The notes under the pieces are model-generated. The model searched no databases and was not told the DNA's origin. It worked only from the letters and a program-made list of their open reading frames with translations. A stretch of DNA of 64,000 nt from Beverwykella pulmonaria (Eukaryota; Ascomycota; Dothideomycetes; Pleosporales; Melanommataceae). Shown in pieces: positions 47,850-60,926 of this stretch (positions are counted from its first letter, which is position 1; each line of letters opens with the position of its first letter). The DNA is taken from NCBI GenBank assembly GCA_001599595.1, contig BCHH01000001.1, forward strand, positions 310,001 through 374,000. Reading direction: 5' to 3'. A program made the translations under genes and the position numbers.

Positions 47850-50800
47850 GCCTTTTAGCCCTTTACACAAACCACTCCTCTGGACACATTTGATGAACAA
47901 TTTTTGGAGGTGGGACAGGTGCACCATTTCCACAACACTAACTGCATCTTTAACAAGAGCAATGCTATCTAAATTTCTCTTCCACAAAAAGTCACAAACG
48001 CAGATTGCACCACCCGCACACCACAGATAGGACCGTCCTTCCACTCTGCCATCTCCCTTATCTTAGAGAAACAGGTACGAAATCTGTTTCTTGTTGTGCC
48101 CTTGCTCGCTCACCCCACCACCGATGCAATTGCCGATCCAGCCTCATTGATTACACAACGCCCCATGTGCGCCCCGGCCCGAAACGCTCGCCTCGAAGCA
48201 AAGCATTCATTGGGTCGCGTTCAAACTGTTCTTCGGTCATCATACCCGAAGTCGAGGGGCACTTACGCCGCAATTGACGCCATGCAATATATCCAGCTTG
48301 GTTCTCGGGACGGGGCGATTGGTCTATTTGCTTTGGGCCCAAGATTAGATGAAGAATTGGAATAAAATTGGGTATGGGAGATGACGATGCGGCTGCAGTG
48401 AAGGTTAGCACGCCGTGAGAATTGATATTGCCTGACGAGTAAATGGCACTCAGACACTGATGTCTAGATATCCATTCCTTGAATGTTCGTAGACAGCCGT
48501 CCGTATCTATTACGGGGAGTGTAGCGACTCATTGTCGTACAGCATTGGGTTGCAGTGCTGTATTGAGCGCCTCTGTGCGATACAAAGTTTAATCGTCGGC
48601 CAATTCGTCTTCGATACATTAACCCATCTGAGTGACGCTTACCGTAAGCGTGACCTCGCATATCACACACTCTGCCCATCCTCTGAAAGTATCCAAGTAC
48701 CCCTCCAGCGATCTCTCTCCTTGAAGCACTATTAGGGTTAGCTATCATGCACATCAATCCCAACGCCCCGGTCGATTGCCTCTACCAACCACTCACAGCC
48801 GCGCCTCTAATATTTCAAACGGCTTTGCAGGAACAACCAATAAACCACCCCTCATCTATCGATAAAAATAGTGGCGTGCCGCAACCAAACGGTGATGTTC
48901 CGGCCCGCTACGCCAGATGCGGATGTCCATCTTCTCAGCTGGCTGTCGTGCTACCACACTGGTTTCTGCTGTGGCTAGGAGAGGTTCGCTCCGCATATGA
49001 AGGTTATGTAAGATGAGATATGGATGTGTGTGCGGGGAGTACAAGGATACGGTGAAGGATTACAAGGTGGTACAGCGTGGGCGATGTTAAAATAGGAAAT
49101 GGACTAGGAAGGTAGAATGAGGGTGTGGTTGTGCAATGGACTTTATTTTACCCTTTATCTTACAATTAATTCAATTCATAAGCTGGGCAGTGAGTCCATT
49201 TTAGAATTCCTTCACCGACGTCAGGTTAGAGAATGAAGGGGGTGGTCCCGGCGCTTATCGACCTGACAGCGGGCGCACGTGTTTGACACCCTGCCCTGTG
49301 GCTCACTTTGTCGTTTCCTGTTCAGGAACGAGGAGCAGAGGATCGGACCGGACGTGTAGCAGAACATGCGGGCTAGGTATCAGCCAAAACCGCCGGTTGT
49401 ATATATGGGCTCTGCTAAGTTGCAGATGGAGTGGCAGAATCTGCGTAAGGTTTTGCCGGGGCCCTGCCTCAGGCGAAGGTTGAGTCGTGTGGGCTTGAGT
49501 GTAGACGAGACGGAGTGCTGGGTGCGCGGCGTGGTGTGGTGTTGGGGTAGATGTGACGATGTGCTTGGGATGCAGAGACGCTCCATGCTCCCCAGATCAC
49601 ACTCTCTGTATCGACCTGCGAGGGACCGATTCATCGTTTGCCTTGTTGCTCGCTACCCTCCATCTCAAATTCTCAAGCCTATCGCTGGACATCTCGCGAC
49701 AGGCCACGGCGCTTACGAGCCTCCCTCACCCACAACCCTCTCGCGAAAGCAAGCAAGAACAGCCGCACGATTGCAAGCCTGCACGTCCATCATTGTGTCT
49801 GGTGACCGCTTCTGCGACCCGTAGGGCCGAGAACCGGATTGGACGCACGTTCTACAGTCCTGCGCTTCGGCCGGGACCGAAGAATGTGTTTGCGCAATCG
49901 TAGTGACTATCGATCAAAGAGGGAGGTTGGGAATGCGGAGACGGAATACGACGTGTGACCTTTCGTCCCAGCCCCCCCAAATTCCCACAACCACCGTCTA
50001 AGCCGTCCGCCGAGGTGAAGAAAACTTGATGTCAAGGACGAATGGCAAGGTGGCTACCCAGCGGGGTAAAAGCGGGCTCACATTTTCATAGCGGGGTGGT
50101 CGGGGTGTTGGTTGGCCGCACGCTTCGTCATGGTACCCACGGGTCTTATCTGCTTTGGTGGTTTCGAAACGAGCGCCGGGCTCCATTGGTGAGCCGATGC
50201 ATGAACGGCTCAGCAGAGCTTGCGAACCGCCGGGACGCAAGAGACTTCTCGCGTGGGAGAACGGTTTGCATCTAGCGCAGCAGTAAGCGGATCCCTGCGA
50301 AGGCGGACGCGTAGGCGGTGGGGGGCCTTTGATCCGACTTGTTCCGCCGCTTGGGGCAAGTGTTTAGAGTTTCCTTCGTGAAAAGTCGATTCAGGCGCGA
50401 AAGGTTGAATTGGACTAATGATGGATGTGGGGAGGACAGGTGGTACGGAATGGATCTAACAGCGCACATCTTCGGCGCGAGAGCCTTGAAATGGACATGT
50501 CACTGTCACTCACGGTCGTCTGTGCGGTGCGGCTTGATGTGACTGTTGTGGCACTTCGATAATGCTTTGCTTTTGGGCCTGCTTGACTCTGCTTTGCTTT
50601 GCTTGCAAGCGGGAGTCGGAGAAGTGTCCCCAAAAACTGTCAAAAACAATTCATCCGGAGAACGAATTCCCGGCAAGAAGGCCAGACGAACACAACGCCC
50701 CACACACTCACAGCAGGACTGAATCGTTCGTGGTGGTCGCATCATCCTTGACAGCGAGTCGCGCAACCACAACACTCTCCTATGTGCACGCACCACTCCG

Positions 50801-52741
50801 TTCGTCCCAGCAGCGGCGAGGGCCTCAGCGCAGGAACAGTCTTTCACATGCATGCAATGCGCAACACTGCTGCCTGGCATTCCGCCTCTCTCATTCATGT
50901 AAGGGGGTGTGGTCGTCTGTGTCCAAAATACTGCCAAGCTAGCCTGCCAAATGCTTTCATTGGATCTCGATCCCTCCAGCCTATAACACCGCCTCGTGAC
51001 AGTGATATCTCGACTCTGGGTCTAGAAATCCGCGTCCAACCATCTTCGCAAACTGCCCTGGAAGGACCATGAGGGCGAAGTCAGCAAAAGGGGATGTGAA
51101 GCATCTACGCCCATTGAGTGTCCCCGAATGATGCCCGCCTTAAAGCCCCACGTTGAACGTCGGGATAATACTGACGCGCAATGTTAAGGTTGTACCGTTA
51201 TCGTCATTTGCAGCTTGAAGTGGGTCGTAAGACGAACTTTGTTTGATGCCCGCGGGTTACCAAAGACTTGGGATACAGGAAGCGACCGCTCATCTCATCT
51301 CAGAACACCACACCACCGCACCATCGTAGATCACAACGTGTCTGCATGCAGCATGTCTTCGGTCTCCCATTCGGACACCATAAACTCACTCCATCAATTA
51401 ATCCAAAAAAGAAACACAAGCATACTGTACTGGGTGTTTGAATATTGTGTCAGCCCATCCAGTGGTTGCACCCAAACCTAAAAATCGCAACAACCAACTG
51501 CCTCCCAGTGACCTTCCACCTTCACATCTCCGTGCTAACTTTCAGACCCCCAAGCATGAGTAACGGCTAGCACCCACCCTCCCTTCCTTCCCTCCTCCCG
51601 CGCCTCATCTCTCTCTCGTCAGCCGCCTCCTTCCCACCTAGGCGCCTACACCAAACGCGCCAAAAAGCAAAGAAACTCAGATCGGTGCTTGTTTGTTTGC
51701 TTCTGCAGGCTTCCACGTCGTGCCGTGCCGCGCCTTGCATCCCATCGCTATCATTGAGCACGGCGCGTAACTTCGCTTTCGTAAGGCTGAACGATATGTA
51801 CCTCATAATTCCTTTACCCACTGGGGTGCATGTTTGTTTTCCGCACGCACACATACCACGATATGAGCGAGTAGTATAGAGGCGCAGCCGCACATGTGTG
51901 TGTGTCAGGCGGCGCCCAATCAGAAAATAGAAGTCTATGCAAGCGCCCGTTGGTCCACACACCTAAAATGAGAAATGTTCTTGATTCGGGGATGAATGTG
52001 ATGGGGATGGTTGTGCCCGCGGCGTAGCTTTGCCTTGTTTCTGGTTTGGGGCCTGTTTCTTTTGCGCGTCCCTCAGGATGAAGGAGTCGGGGAGTGGGAG
52101 GACGTGGTCGCAACAAGGCCGACAGCGCCAACATCAAGTTCAATCCTGAGCCTGAGACCAATCTGAGGTACCCATCCTCCTAGACATGTTTCACCTGCCA
52201 TGTGGGAGCACACAGGGGTCTGCACCGAAGTGTGGGAGCCTCAAAAAAGCATCCAGATCGGCAGATAACATCACGACAAGTTAGAGTCAAGTCACTGAAG
52301 AAGTTTTTCTACGCAAAATGATAAGTGGAATTGATAAAACTGGTATAAGGTATAGTTTTGACCGTGAGGTCCCGATGAGATGGGTTTCGCCATTCCATTT
52401 CTAAGACACTGCCAGACCAACCCAAAAAAAAAAGCTGACAAGATCAATCTGAAGCCAGCCCAGACAGACAGAACACCGTCGCAAAATAATAATGACCATG
52501 GTATGAGAGGGGGATATCGCAATGAAAACTTTTCCTGTGACCCGCCCAATGATGCAAGTATCCCTCTGTCGTCGAAAACTAGTAGTACAGTACAGTAGCG
52601 TGAGGTCCAGAAGCGAAAATGCAGAATTACAATTAAACGCAGAAATGAAGAGCACGGGTATCTCGCAGTAAGCGGAAAGAGTGCAAAGGAAAGCAACAAA
52701 ACATCAAAACAAAACACCTCCAGTACAGCCAGCACCGGACG
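47850..52741. other. Gene-poor region, with one weak coding candidate
   Basis: About 4.9 kb without a recognisable gene. The only stretch I would keep is minus strand 48392..48151: it is preceded by a strong acceptor (GCTAAC branch, CTGCAG) and reads as 79 protein-like residues (GYIAWRQLRRKCPSTSGMMT, EEQFERDPMNALLRGERF) to a stop. I could not place an upstream exon. The open frames at 49283-49903 and 50506-50942 look random. Confidence 0.4.
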
Positions 52742-53959
52742 TCAGGCAGAAGGGTGGCGAAGAATCTCCTCGCAGTTGGCATCAAAGCGCATGCTCCATA
52801 GACGCATGCCAGTCATCAGTTTTTCCGTCTTTTCCAGTTCGCGATCCCGTCCGAAGATGGAGTCGACGAACTCGCAGCCGCTGTTCTTGCCCATCGCAAG
52901 GGGCTTCTTGTCGCCAGTCTCTTTCTTAGCGGCCTTCCACATGTAGTCTTCGCAGACCTTGAGCAGCTTGGCGAAGCGGATCCACAGGCGCTCACCACTC
53001 TCGAGGAAGTCTTCGACCATTTCGCGGCTCTCTTGCTTGCGGATTTTGGTCATGGTCTCTTCGGCACGCTTGACTTTGCCGGCGAGCTGGATGAGGAGGA
53101 GCCAGAGCTCGCCCGCCATCTCAGCGAGGGGGGTGGCCGGGCCGTAATGGAAGACAGTCCAGTCGTAGATCCACTTGCCAAGTGAGTTTGCGTCGAAGAC
53201 ACTGCCCAGCAACATGATGGGTTCTTCGGTAGGGTCCCAGTTCTTGTACGAGTAACCTGCTGGGATACCGGCACGGCGCGCGTCCTCTTCGGTAGCCTTG
53301 GTGGTGGTCTTCGCCGTCGAAGGGCGCTTTGGTGTGGGCGGCGGCTGAGGACGGCTGGTGTGAGATGCACGTCGAGGTCGGCTGCTGGTCTTGGGCTCTT
53401 GCGTCTCATAGATTGGAACCTGATCATAGTAATACCGATCAGCATTCCCGTACGTTTCGTATCGCACGTACTGCTCGTATGGCGGCGGCGGTTGATCGTA
53501 GACAGGGCCGTAGTCATCGTAGATGACCTTCGCATGCACGAATCGAGACGACTGCGACGGGCGATGCTTCCTCTCGCGATGGGAGCGCTTGAGAGGCGTT
53601 GCATCAGGCTCGCGACGAGGCCTGCTGGCGCGAAAGTATTCGAAACCACTTACAAATTCGGGAGCACGCTGCGCTGTGTATCGCGGGGACGTGAAGTCCG
53701 GCATGTACTGGGGCGCCGCCCCTCCGCGCGGCGACGCATACGACGAGTACGTCGGGGGAGGAGCGGCCTGCGAGGCTCGTCGCGTGTGTCCGCGGACCTT
53801 GGGGGAGTCGCGGGGCGAGGGCGTCGTCGTCTGAGGTCCGTAACGAGGCGAGTAGTAGCCGTGGACGCCGGGGGCGGGCGAGACAGGCGTTGTGCCGCGC
53901 ACGTAGTCGTAGGCCATATAGCCTGGGGGGGGAGTTGGATAGTGGGGAGTGTAGTTCAT
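52742..53959 (-). CDS. Conserved hypothetical protein, Pro/Tyr-rich with helical C-terminal domain
   Basis: Single-exon gene of 405 residues. The first 220 residues are low-complexity and rich in P, Y, S and R (NYTPHYPTPPPGYMAYDYVR). The C-terminal 170 residues form an ordered domain of predicted helices (SVFDANSLGKWIYDWTVFHY, EMAGELWLLLIQLAGKVKRA, EDFLESGERLWIRFAKLLKV) that I associate with a conserved filamentous-fungal family without known function. There is no signal peptide or membrane segment, so it is probably cytosolic or nuclear. The start at 53959 gives an N-terminus typical of such proteins. Opposite-strand open frames here are shadows of its G/C-rich codons. Confidence 0.75.
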   Translation of the reverse strand: MNYTPHYPTPPPGYMAYDYVRGTTPVSPAPGVHGYYSPRYGPQTTTPSPRDSPKVRGHTRRASQAAPPPTYSSYASPRGGAAPQYMPDFTSPRYTAQRAPEFVSGFEYFRASRPRREPDATPLKRSHRERKHRPSQSSRFVHAKVIYDDYGPVYDQPPPPYEQYVRYETYGNADRYYYDQVPIYETQEPKTSSRPRRASHTSRPQPPPTPKRPSTAKTTTKATEEDARRAGIPAGYSYKNWDPTEEPIMLLGSVFDANSLGKWIYDWTVFHYGPATPLAEMAGELWLLLIQLAGKVKRAEETMTKIRKQESREMVEDFLESGERLWIRFAKLLKVCEDYMWKAAKKETGDKKPLAMGKNSGCEFVDSIFGRDRELEKTEKLMTGMRLWSMRFDANCEEILRHPSA

Positions 53960-56900
53960 GGTGGGCGCGAGGGCGGCACCGGTCGCGGGCCGGAGTGTGG
54001 TTCTGGTGTGGATGGGGGGCGCTGGCGTCGAGAGCGATCAAGAGGAGGGAGGTCAGGCTCGGTGCCTGTCTACCGTAACGTCTTCAAACCGTGAGTGTTG
54101 TTTATTCTTCGATCGCAATCGGCGGCGGTGGATGTGGGTATGTGGGCGGAGGGAAGTGCAGCGAGGGAGATCCAGTTCTGCTTTCTGCACATTTGGTGGG
54201 CGGTGGCGGACTTGCTAGAGGCTGCTAGAAGGATCCAGTGTGGAATCCGGTCGTGGTGGGAGACGTTGACGTCTGCTTGGTAATGGTGATATTTGATAGA
54301 GGTTTTGGACCACTTCAGTGCGCGAGCAGGATGGCGGCCCGCTTATGAAGGACGGACGGCTCACAGCCCATGCACGGGCAGACCTGGTCATAGCAGGATC
54401 CAGGATCAAGGAAGGCAGCCACACCAGGTGACCCCTGTCGCGTCTTCTCACGCCAACCCTGCCGCCCCTTCACACCGACTTGGGCTGTGGCCCCTGACCC
54501 CCCGATCGTAATTCCTAATCTATGGGTCAGCCTAAGAGTCACTCTGGCTCAATATCGCCCCGCGGCTGGCATGCAGCCGTATTCTTGGAGCCCACAGCCG
54601 CCGGCGACCACGCACGCTGACTGCGTCTTCTCTGGGTGTTTCTATTCTTCTATCGTGCACTTGTCTACGGAACGCGATGGACGGTCACCCGTCTCGCATT
54701 GGCTGTTGGTGCCCGAGCCCCTCCAATGCTCGCTGCGCTTATTGTCCTGTATTGCCATTTGGCCATATCTCGCGATATGTCATGGCTAATATCGCGCCCT
54801 CCTTTTTATATACCCACCATCCCGGACCGCTGCCACCATCCTCCGCCCTCACCAGCGACCCGTGTGGGAAGGTGAGAGATAGATCCCGCGCGACGGCACA
54901 CCCGTATGGTAAGCAGGCAGTCGCTGTTACTCCCTTTGCTGTGCCACCTTGGGCCAACGCTCTCGCTGCTCAGCTGCATCGATTCGTGCGCATTCGCCCG
55001 TTCGGATCTGGTCATGGCCAGCGTGGCTCACTGCCGGCCGCGCTCCGCCAGCTTCTCCCACCAGAGAACCGACCTGTCCGCGACGTCGACGTCAACGTCG
55101 ACGTCTCGCACGCTACACGCAGGAGGCAGGCCTAGCCATCCATGCTGATGCACACCAGAGAGGACGACCCACCTGCCTGTGTGCCTGCCTGTGCGCTCGC
55201 GGCAGGACGCCCGCTGGCTCGCGCACGGCGGCGACCAAACACCAACTCGTCCCCCAACTCGGCTGCCGAGGGTGAATGGCTCAGCGTCGCGCTTGCGGCA
55301 CACTGCTCGCACGCCGCGCCTTCTCTTGAGCTGAAGCCGTCGTCGCGGGAGACGGCTGGCTCGACTATGGAGTCGTCCCGTCCGAAACACTGGAAAGTTG
55401 CGCGGACTGGCTTCGTCCACTCAACGACTCAACGGCGCCCGGACTGCCCAGGCCGTTCTAGGATGCCCTGTCCACCGTTGCGCTGAGCCGCACTCTGTTT
55501 TGCAGCCCGCTCGGAGCCTCTGACGAGCCTCGAGGGGGAGGCTCACGGCTCGTTTGCCAGACGGTAGGGCAGCCCAGCAATTTCCGCGTGAAAATTTTCT
55601 CGTGTCTCACAATCTCGAGAGAAAGTGAATTGCGCCGTCGATATGCTTGGATCAATGCTGTCCATTTCCTTACCGCAACTCTGCACTATACGTTCCCGTC
55701 GCCCATGTCTCGCAAAAGCCATTTCTACCGACGTCTGAATGGATGATGACGACCCACTGCTGCAGCCCACGGGTAGCGTCGTAGCTGTGATTTGACGTGA
55801 GGCAGCGAACAACGCACCAAACCTCACCGTGGATCTTCCCGCCCACAGCTGCTGCCCTGCCCAGATGCAGCAATTCTCAACCGCGCCTCTTGGAGCGCAT
55901 CCGCTCACTGGCTGAGACGGAACGCCACTACCCGTCTTCTGCATGAGGGCTGTTTGCCCGGACGCACAGTGTCCTCTTTCTGCCGTCCATTCACTCCCTG
56001 CAATCTCTCGAACTCTTGGCCACAATGAATTTTGGGCCCGCCCCTATTGGCCTGACTCGCAGCGGACGCGTCGGCTGTGCTTCCTACCGAGCGCACAACA
56101 CATTTTTTTATTTCAAAATTCCCTTTTTATCAGGACAACTCATCCTGCGTGTCCACTGCGTTTCTTTGACTCCTCAGCTCTCCTGCTTGCTCCACTCCTC
56201 GTCTCAATTGCGATTGGGCTCTGCTTCAAGAACTGATAACGATGGCCACACCATACCATGCCATGGTGAGTCCACTACCGGACCCGCGCAGAATCGCCAG
56301 CCCTAGGAGCAGATTGCAGCTCTGCGGAATCACCGGGATGCTGCAGTCGAGGCCACGTTTGCGCAGTGCATCCACGAGCACAGCGTTGGCTGAACATGCA
56401 ATAGCTGCGTCATGCATCGCACTGCGAATCCCAAAATATTTTCGTCGCCCAGTCAGAACATCAGCAGAACTCGATCCGGGTGTGGCGGTGCATTCCTCGG
56501 GCGCACGCGTTCCGATCACATGATAATTATACAGCCTCATCTACACTTTCCCTTTAGAGTTAGCTACCGTGAAGCAGTGTGGCGAGCACGTCGGACGAAT
56601 CGCTACCTCCGATCCGAGCTCTTATCGTTCAATGGCCACATTTCCATAATTCCGCAACATGTCTGTTCTCAAATCATCGTCCACGCTCCGGTCTCTCCGG
56701 AAGGCAACACTTTGTCGCCGCGTCGCCGCGTCACGCCTCGCATTGCCATTTCCTCTATCGCGAACAAACGAAACATGTGACGCGCAACCGGCTTTATCGC
56801 AATTCAATTTGACCGACCACGACGAAACGAAGCCGAATCAAGCGAGGTCCCCAGATTTGCCCCTCCAGCTCCAGCTCTGACTCCCAGACATTTGCCAAAA

Positions 56901-59900
56901 CCAAACGTTTGAGGTTTGACCTGATGACTGCATCAGCTGCCAAAGGGTCTGTCCTTTCCCACCATCATCCATTGAGATGTGAGGCGAGATTTGTTTGCCC
57001 AGGCTGGCCTGCTAGCGAAACGATGTCCAAAATAACCAAGGTGGAGTCACGCCGTTTGACTCATCTAGTCAGGGATGGCATACCTATTTAGCGAATAACG
57101 TCCAAACAAGCTTCTCCTTGCAACAAATCGATGAGAAGAGCAGAAGTCAGGTAGAGGCCCAGGTAGGCGGAGATTCTTTGCTTGAGTGGGTTCCTGAACG
57201 ATCAAGGGTGCAAACCGAGGCTCTGCTTCGACCTCAACGCCAACCGTACATCGCAGCCCAATCCCAACCTCCTAATTTCTCAACTAGGCAGACACAATTT
57301 CTCTTCTCCGTCTTATCCTTGCTTCTTTCTATACGGGCAAGGTTCATCTGACTTTTTCTTTGCTCCGTGCTTTGCTTTTCGCGGAAAGAGAAACAACCCC
57401 TACCCCTGTCCCCTTAATCCTTCAACCTCCAACCACCATCTATATTCTATCCCACGCTAAAGGACTTCTTACCCCCATCGTCGTCTTATTCGCAAGTCTA
57501 GCGTCTGCCTGCACTATCTTAGCGAGAAAGGGAACTACAGTACTTCAGCCGTACGACACGCTATCACATGTGCCAGAACAAATATGAGTATAACCTATCC
57601 CAGCAGAAGGGGCAAGTCACGGACGGCCTCATCGTCCAACCGCGATCGCGATTCCAACTCACCATTAACGTTTAGCCCCTCCGTCTGACCCGGTCTCCAG
57701 CTTCGTCGTACGTCGTTCCGCATTTACTTCCCGTTTCATAGTCTGGGACCGATGAAGGACTTGTCACCGCCGTCTTCGCTGCTGCCTAGAGTTTGTTTGG
57801 ACGAGGCTATTGTTGGTGGGCGTGGTTGATCGCGATCGGTTCGGTTTCGACGTATCATGGATGTTATCCCATCAGCTTTGCGAAAGATCTAGGCAACCAT
57901 CTTGCGTAAGACGTGAGGCGGTGGACAAGTGCTTCGATGAGTCTCGTCCTTTTAAGGGGAGAGCTCAAGCAACTTAGTTTGCGAGGAAGGGCTGGTTTAT
58001 TGCATTGATGGAGTAGTGGACAGTCGGCTAGGTGGGGCTGGGTTGTAGGATATGATGCGTGCGCAGAGGACGATTGGTAGGCAGTGTGATAGCGGATTCA
58101 GGACAAAGACCTGGAAAGGGGCGAAAGTGGCAAATAGAGAGGACCACTGTTCGAGTTGATGGATGTGGAAGCGGTAGTTGCGATAACATAGTTTAACATG
58201 GTATAGAGTCGTACACATTTACTCTGGTCAACATTCCTAGCATATTCACGTAATTCGGGCCTTGCATCTCCTACAGAATGAAACATTACGGCCCTCCCGC
58301 ATCTACACGTGTGAGTATAGAAAGATGAGATTAAGAATAAACATATGTACTATATCTGGGTCTGCAGAAAACTCGCATAGCTTATGAGAAGCCGTGCGTT
58401 AATACTGTCAGGCGTTCACGCTCTACTACATTCTCAAGATCAAAGTCACAACCTAGCTATTCTGTGATTTGTAGGCGCTGGATTCGTGTACATGTAGTAA
58501 GACTGCTTCTGCTCTTCTTCTCCAGGTCGATTTGAGCTCTGCGAACGGCTTGTGTGTTAAAGTGTAGGGGTCTGACAGGCGTCGTTTTGAGGGCTTTATG
58601 TTTCATCTTGTGCCTTTTTGTGATTCTTTCGAGCCTGAAATATAGACCGGATGGTGTTGTGGTTATGGTTGTAGACCAAGAACAGGATCGCTAGTAGTGA
58701 GGAAATGGAGCTACAATGAGTGATCGATGGTATTATTGCGAAGGAATCTATAATAGAGGTGCGCTAGGTTGTGGCGGCTATTGTTGGAGATGACCAGATG
58801 GGAATGCATGGCGGGAATTATGCATGGCTGTGTGCTTGGTAGTTGAGATTGGGAGACTATTGAAATGAATGATTCTTAATCAACTTTACCAGTTAGGCAA
58901 CGAGAATGAATGTTTGAATCTTGCACGGAGTTGATAGAATAAAGGTTGGTAGATCGTTGGAAAGGAATGGATGTCGGACCTGCGCTCGAAGTTCGTAATG
59001 TGGGGTTTGTGCATTTATTAGAATAAGTTATTAGAATAAGTGAAGGTTAAAGGTTGGTCGCCATGAATGCAGATCAAAAGGAAACAGGGAGAACATAGTG
59101 AAAGAAGACAAGTAAACTTTGTATCAATTAAAAGATCAATTACGGGTGGTATGGTGTGATCACCAGTTAGTCTGTGGTGTTTATAAACTTTGGGACGGCT
59201 CTTCCTTTCAATCCACCGTTAGTGTTCCTTTTTGGTTGTGAATACCAAAGAATCTGCAGAACATCGTAGGAGCGCTGATAAAATATAACAGATGCTGCGC
59301 GACGACCATCTTTGGGAAAACGGTATGTCTAAATCTCGATAGAGAATGCGGCTTGTGAAAGTGGAAGATCTTCTTGATAAGAACATGCATTTTGGAAGAG
59401 AGCAGAGGAGGAAAAGATAGAGAGAGAGAGAGATCTAGTTTCGCATGCTAGCATTCTGGACTCATGATCCTGCAACTTCACGTCAAAACCTGCCCTAAGC
59501 TGATGTCAGTGGAAGATTACTTTGTGGAATAAGACTTTATAGTGTTTCTGTTGCATCTGTAGGTTATCTATATAAGTTCTTTTGATTTAATGCCGTGCGG
59601 AACTATAAAGTTATTTGTATATTCCGATGCTAATGAAGTCTCCTTTGACTCATGTAAAGACGTCAGGTGCGTCGATCTGTGGATTAAAAGATGAAGATGA
59701 TAAGCGAGAAGTATCGCTATTCTCACGGGAGGTGTAACGAGATGCGTACCCGCATAAACTACGCCTACACACGCGAACTAAGCTCAATGGTATATCGTTT
59801 TGAGAAGATCTTGCAATCGCGCTCAGATGCTACGCTTGGGTATTGTTAGTTTCTGTATATATTCCATTATCTTTGATAAAAATGGGATTGAGAAAGAAGA

Positions 59901-60926
59901 AAGATGTGAAGACACAGTGACACCTAGAGGGATTGAGATGAAAGGATGCTGATGAAGCACTTACAGTTACACCACAAGGTTGAACACATGAATGGTGAAT
60001 ACGAATTCATTATATAATAGTCATAGAGAGCCTCGCGAAGCGTGTACAAGTCATTCAAGGTTTTTAGATGTAACGGGGATGCATGTTATATCAACAGCAT
60101 ACAAGAACCTACAAAGAAACATTGCAGGCATTATAATACTGCTGATACTGCCTCCGAGAAGAAACGAAAGGGTAGTGTTGGACAAGTTTGATCCTCTTGT
60201 CTTGTCTTGTGGCTAGGTTTGGCTCATCAGGTAGATTGCATAATGCATTCTCTTGTAGGGAAAAAAATGCTGTAAATCCTTCGGAAAAGGAACAGAATCG
60301 GGTTAAAATACTCCTTGTTCATGACGCAGTTCGCTCTCCTCGAAGACTAAAACGTCTGAATTATCTATAATACTGCCGTGAAGGCGTTCATTATGTGTTG
60401 CTGCTATTGCCAGAAATTAGGAAACGCAAACCCGTAATATGACCTTGAATCGCAAGTGCTAAGCTTCATATATTACTATTGCACACACTGAACTTGGATT
60501 TGATGCACAGTGGCGGAAGTGTTTGGGTGAGAGCTAGGCCTCTTTCTTCTTAGCACTAGTAAAATCGGACAGTATGAGAATCACGTGCAAAATTGACCAA
60601 TCAATAGCGTCAACGGTGGAGAATTGGGTGGGGTGGCGAAAACGTGACTCTCTACCCCAAACTCAAACACCCCTGTGGCTGTGTTGAAACCCCTGGACTT
60701 CAGACACTTCAATCCCTGTCCTCAGCAGCAACACTCTTCTCATAACTCGAAGCAAACGATACTTTGACGGGTCCAGACCGACTAATTAGAGGATTAAGAG
60801 AATAGAAGTTTGATCACTAACTCTTGAATCCCTTGTTCTCGCATTTTAGTCTCTCCAAAACGTATATCGCAATCGATCGCATTTGGAACTAGCCTACCAC
60901 ATCTATCTTTTTCTCGGCACTTGCCT
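53960..60926. other. 7-kb stretch without recognisable genes
   Basis: The first part (to about 57.6 kb) has ordinary GC content and many short frames, none with domain or splice support. The rest is AT-rich with stops in every frame. It holds a GA repeat near 59421-59433. It may contain regulatory sequence, long UTRs, non-coding RNA genes or decayed DNA; I cannot tell which. Confidence 0.45.

Noticed and set aside
53360..54094. 244-codon plus-strand frame
   Set aside because: It is antisense to the conserved hypothetical gene at 52742-53959 and is Arg-rich, a shadow of that gene's codons.
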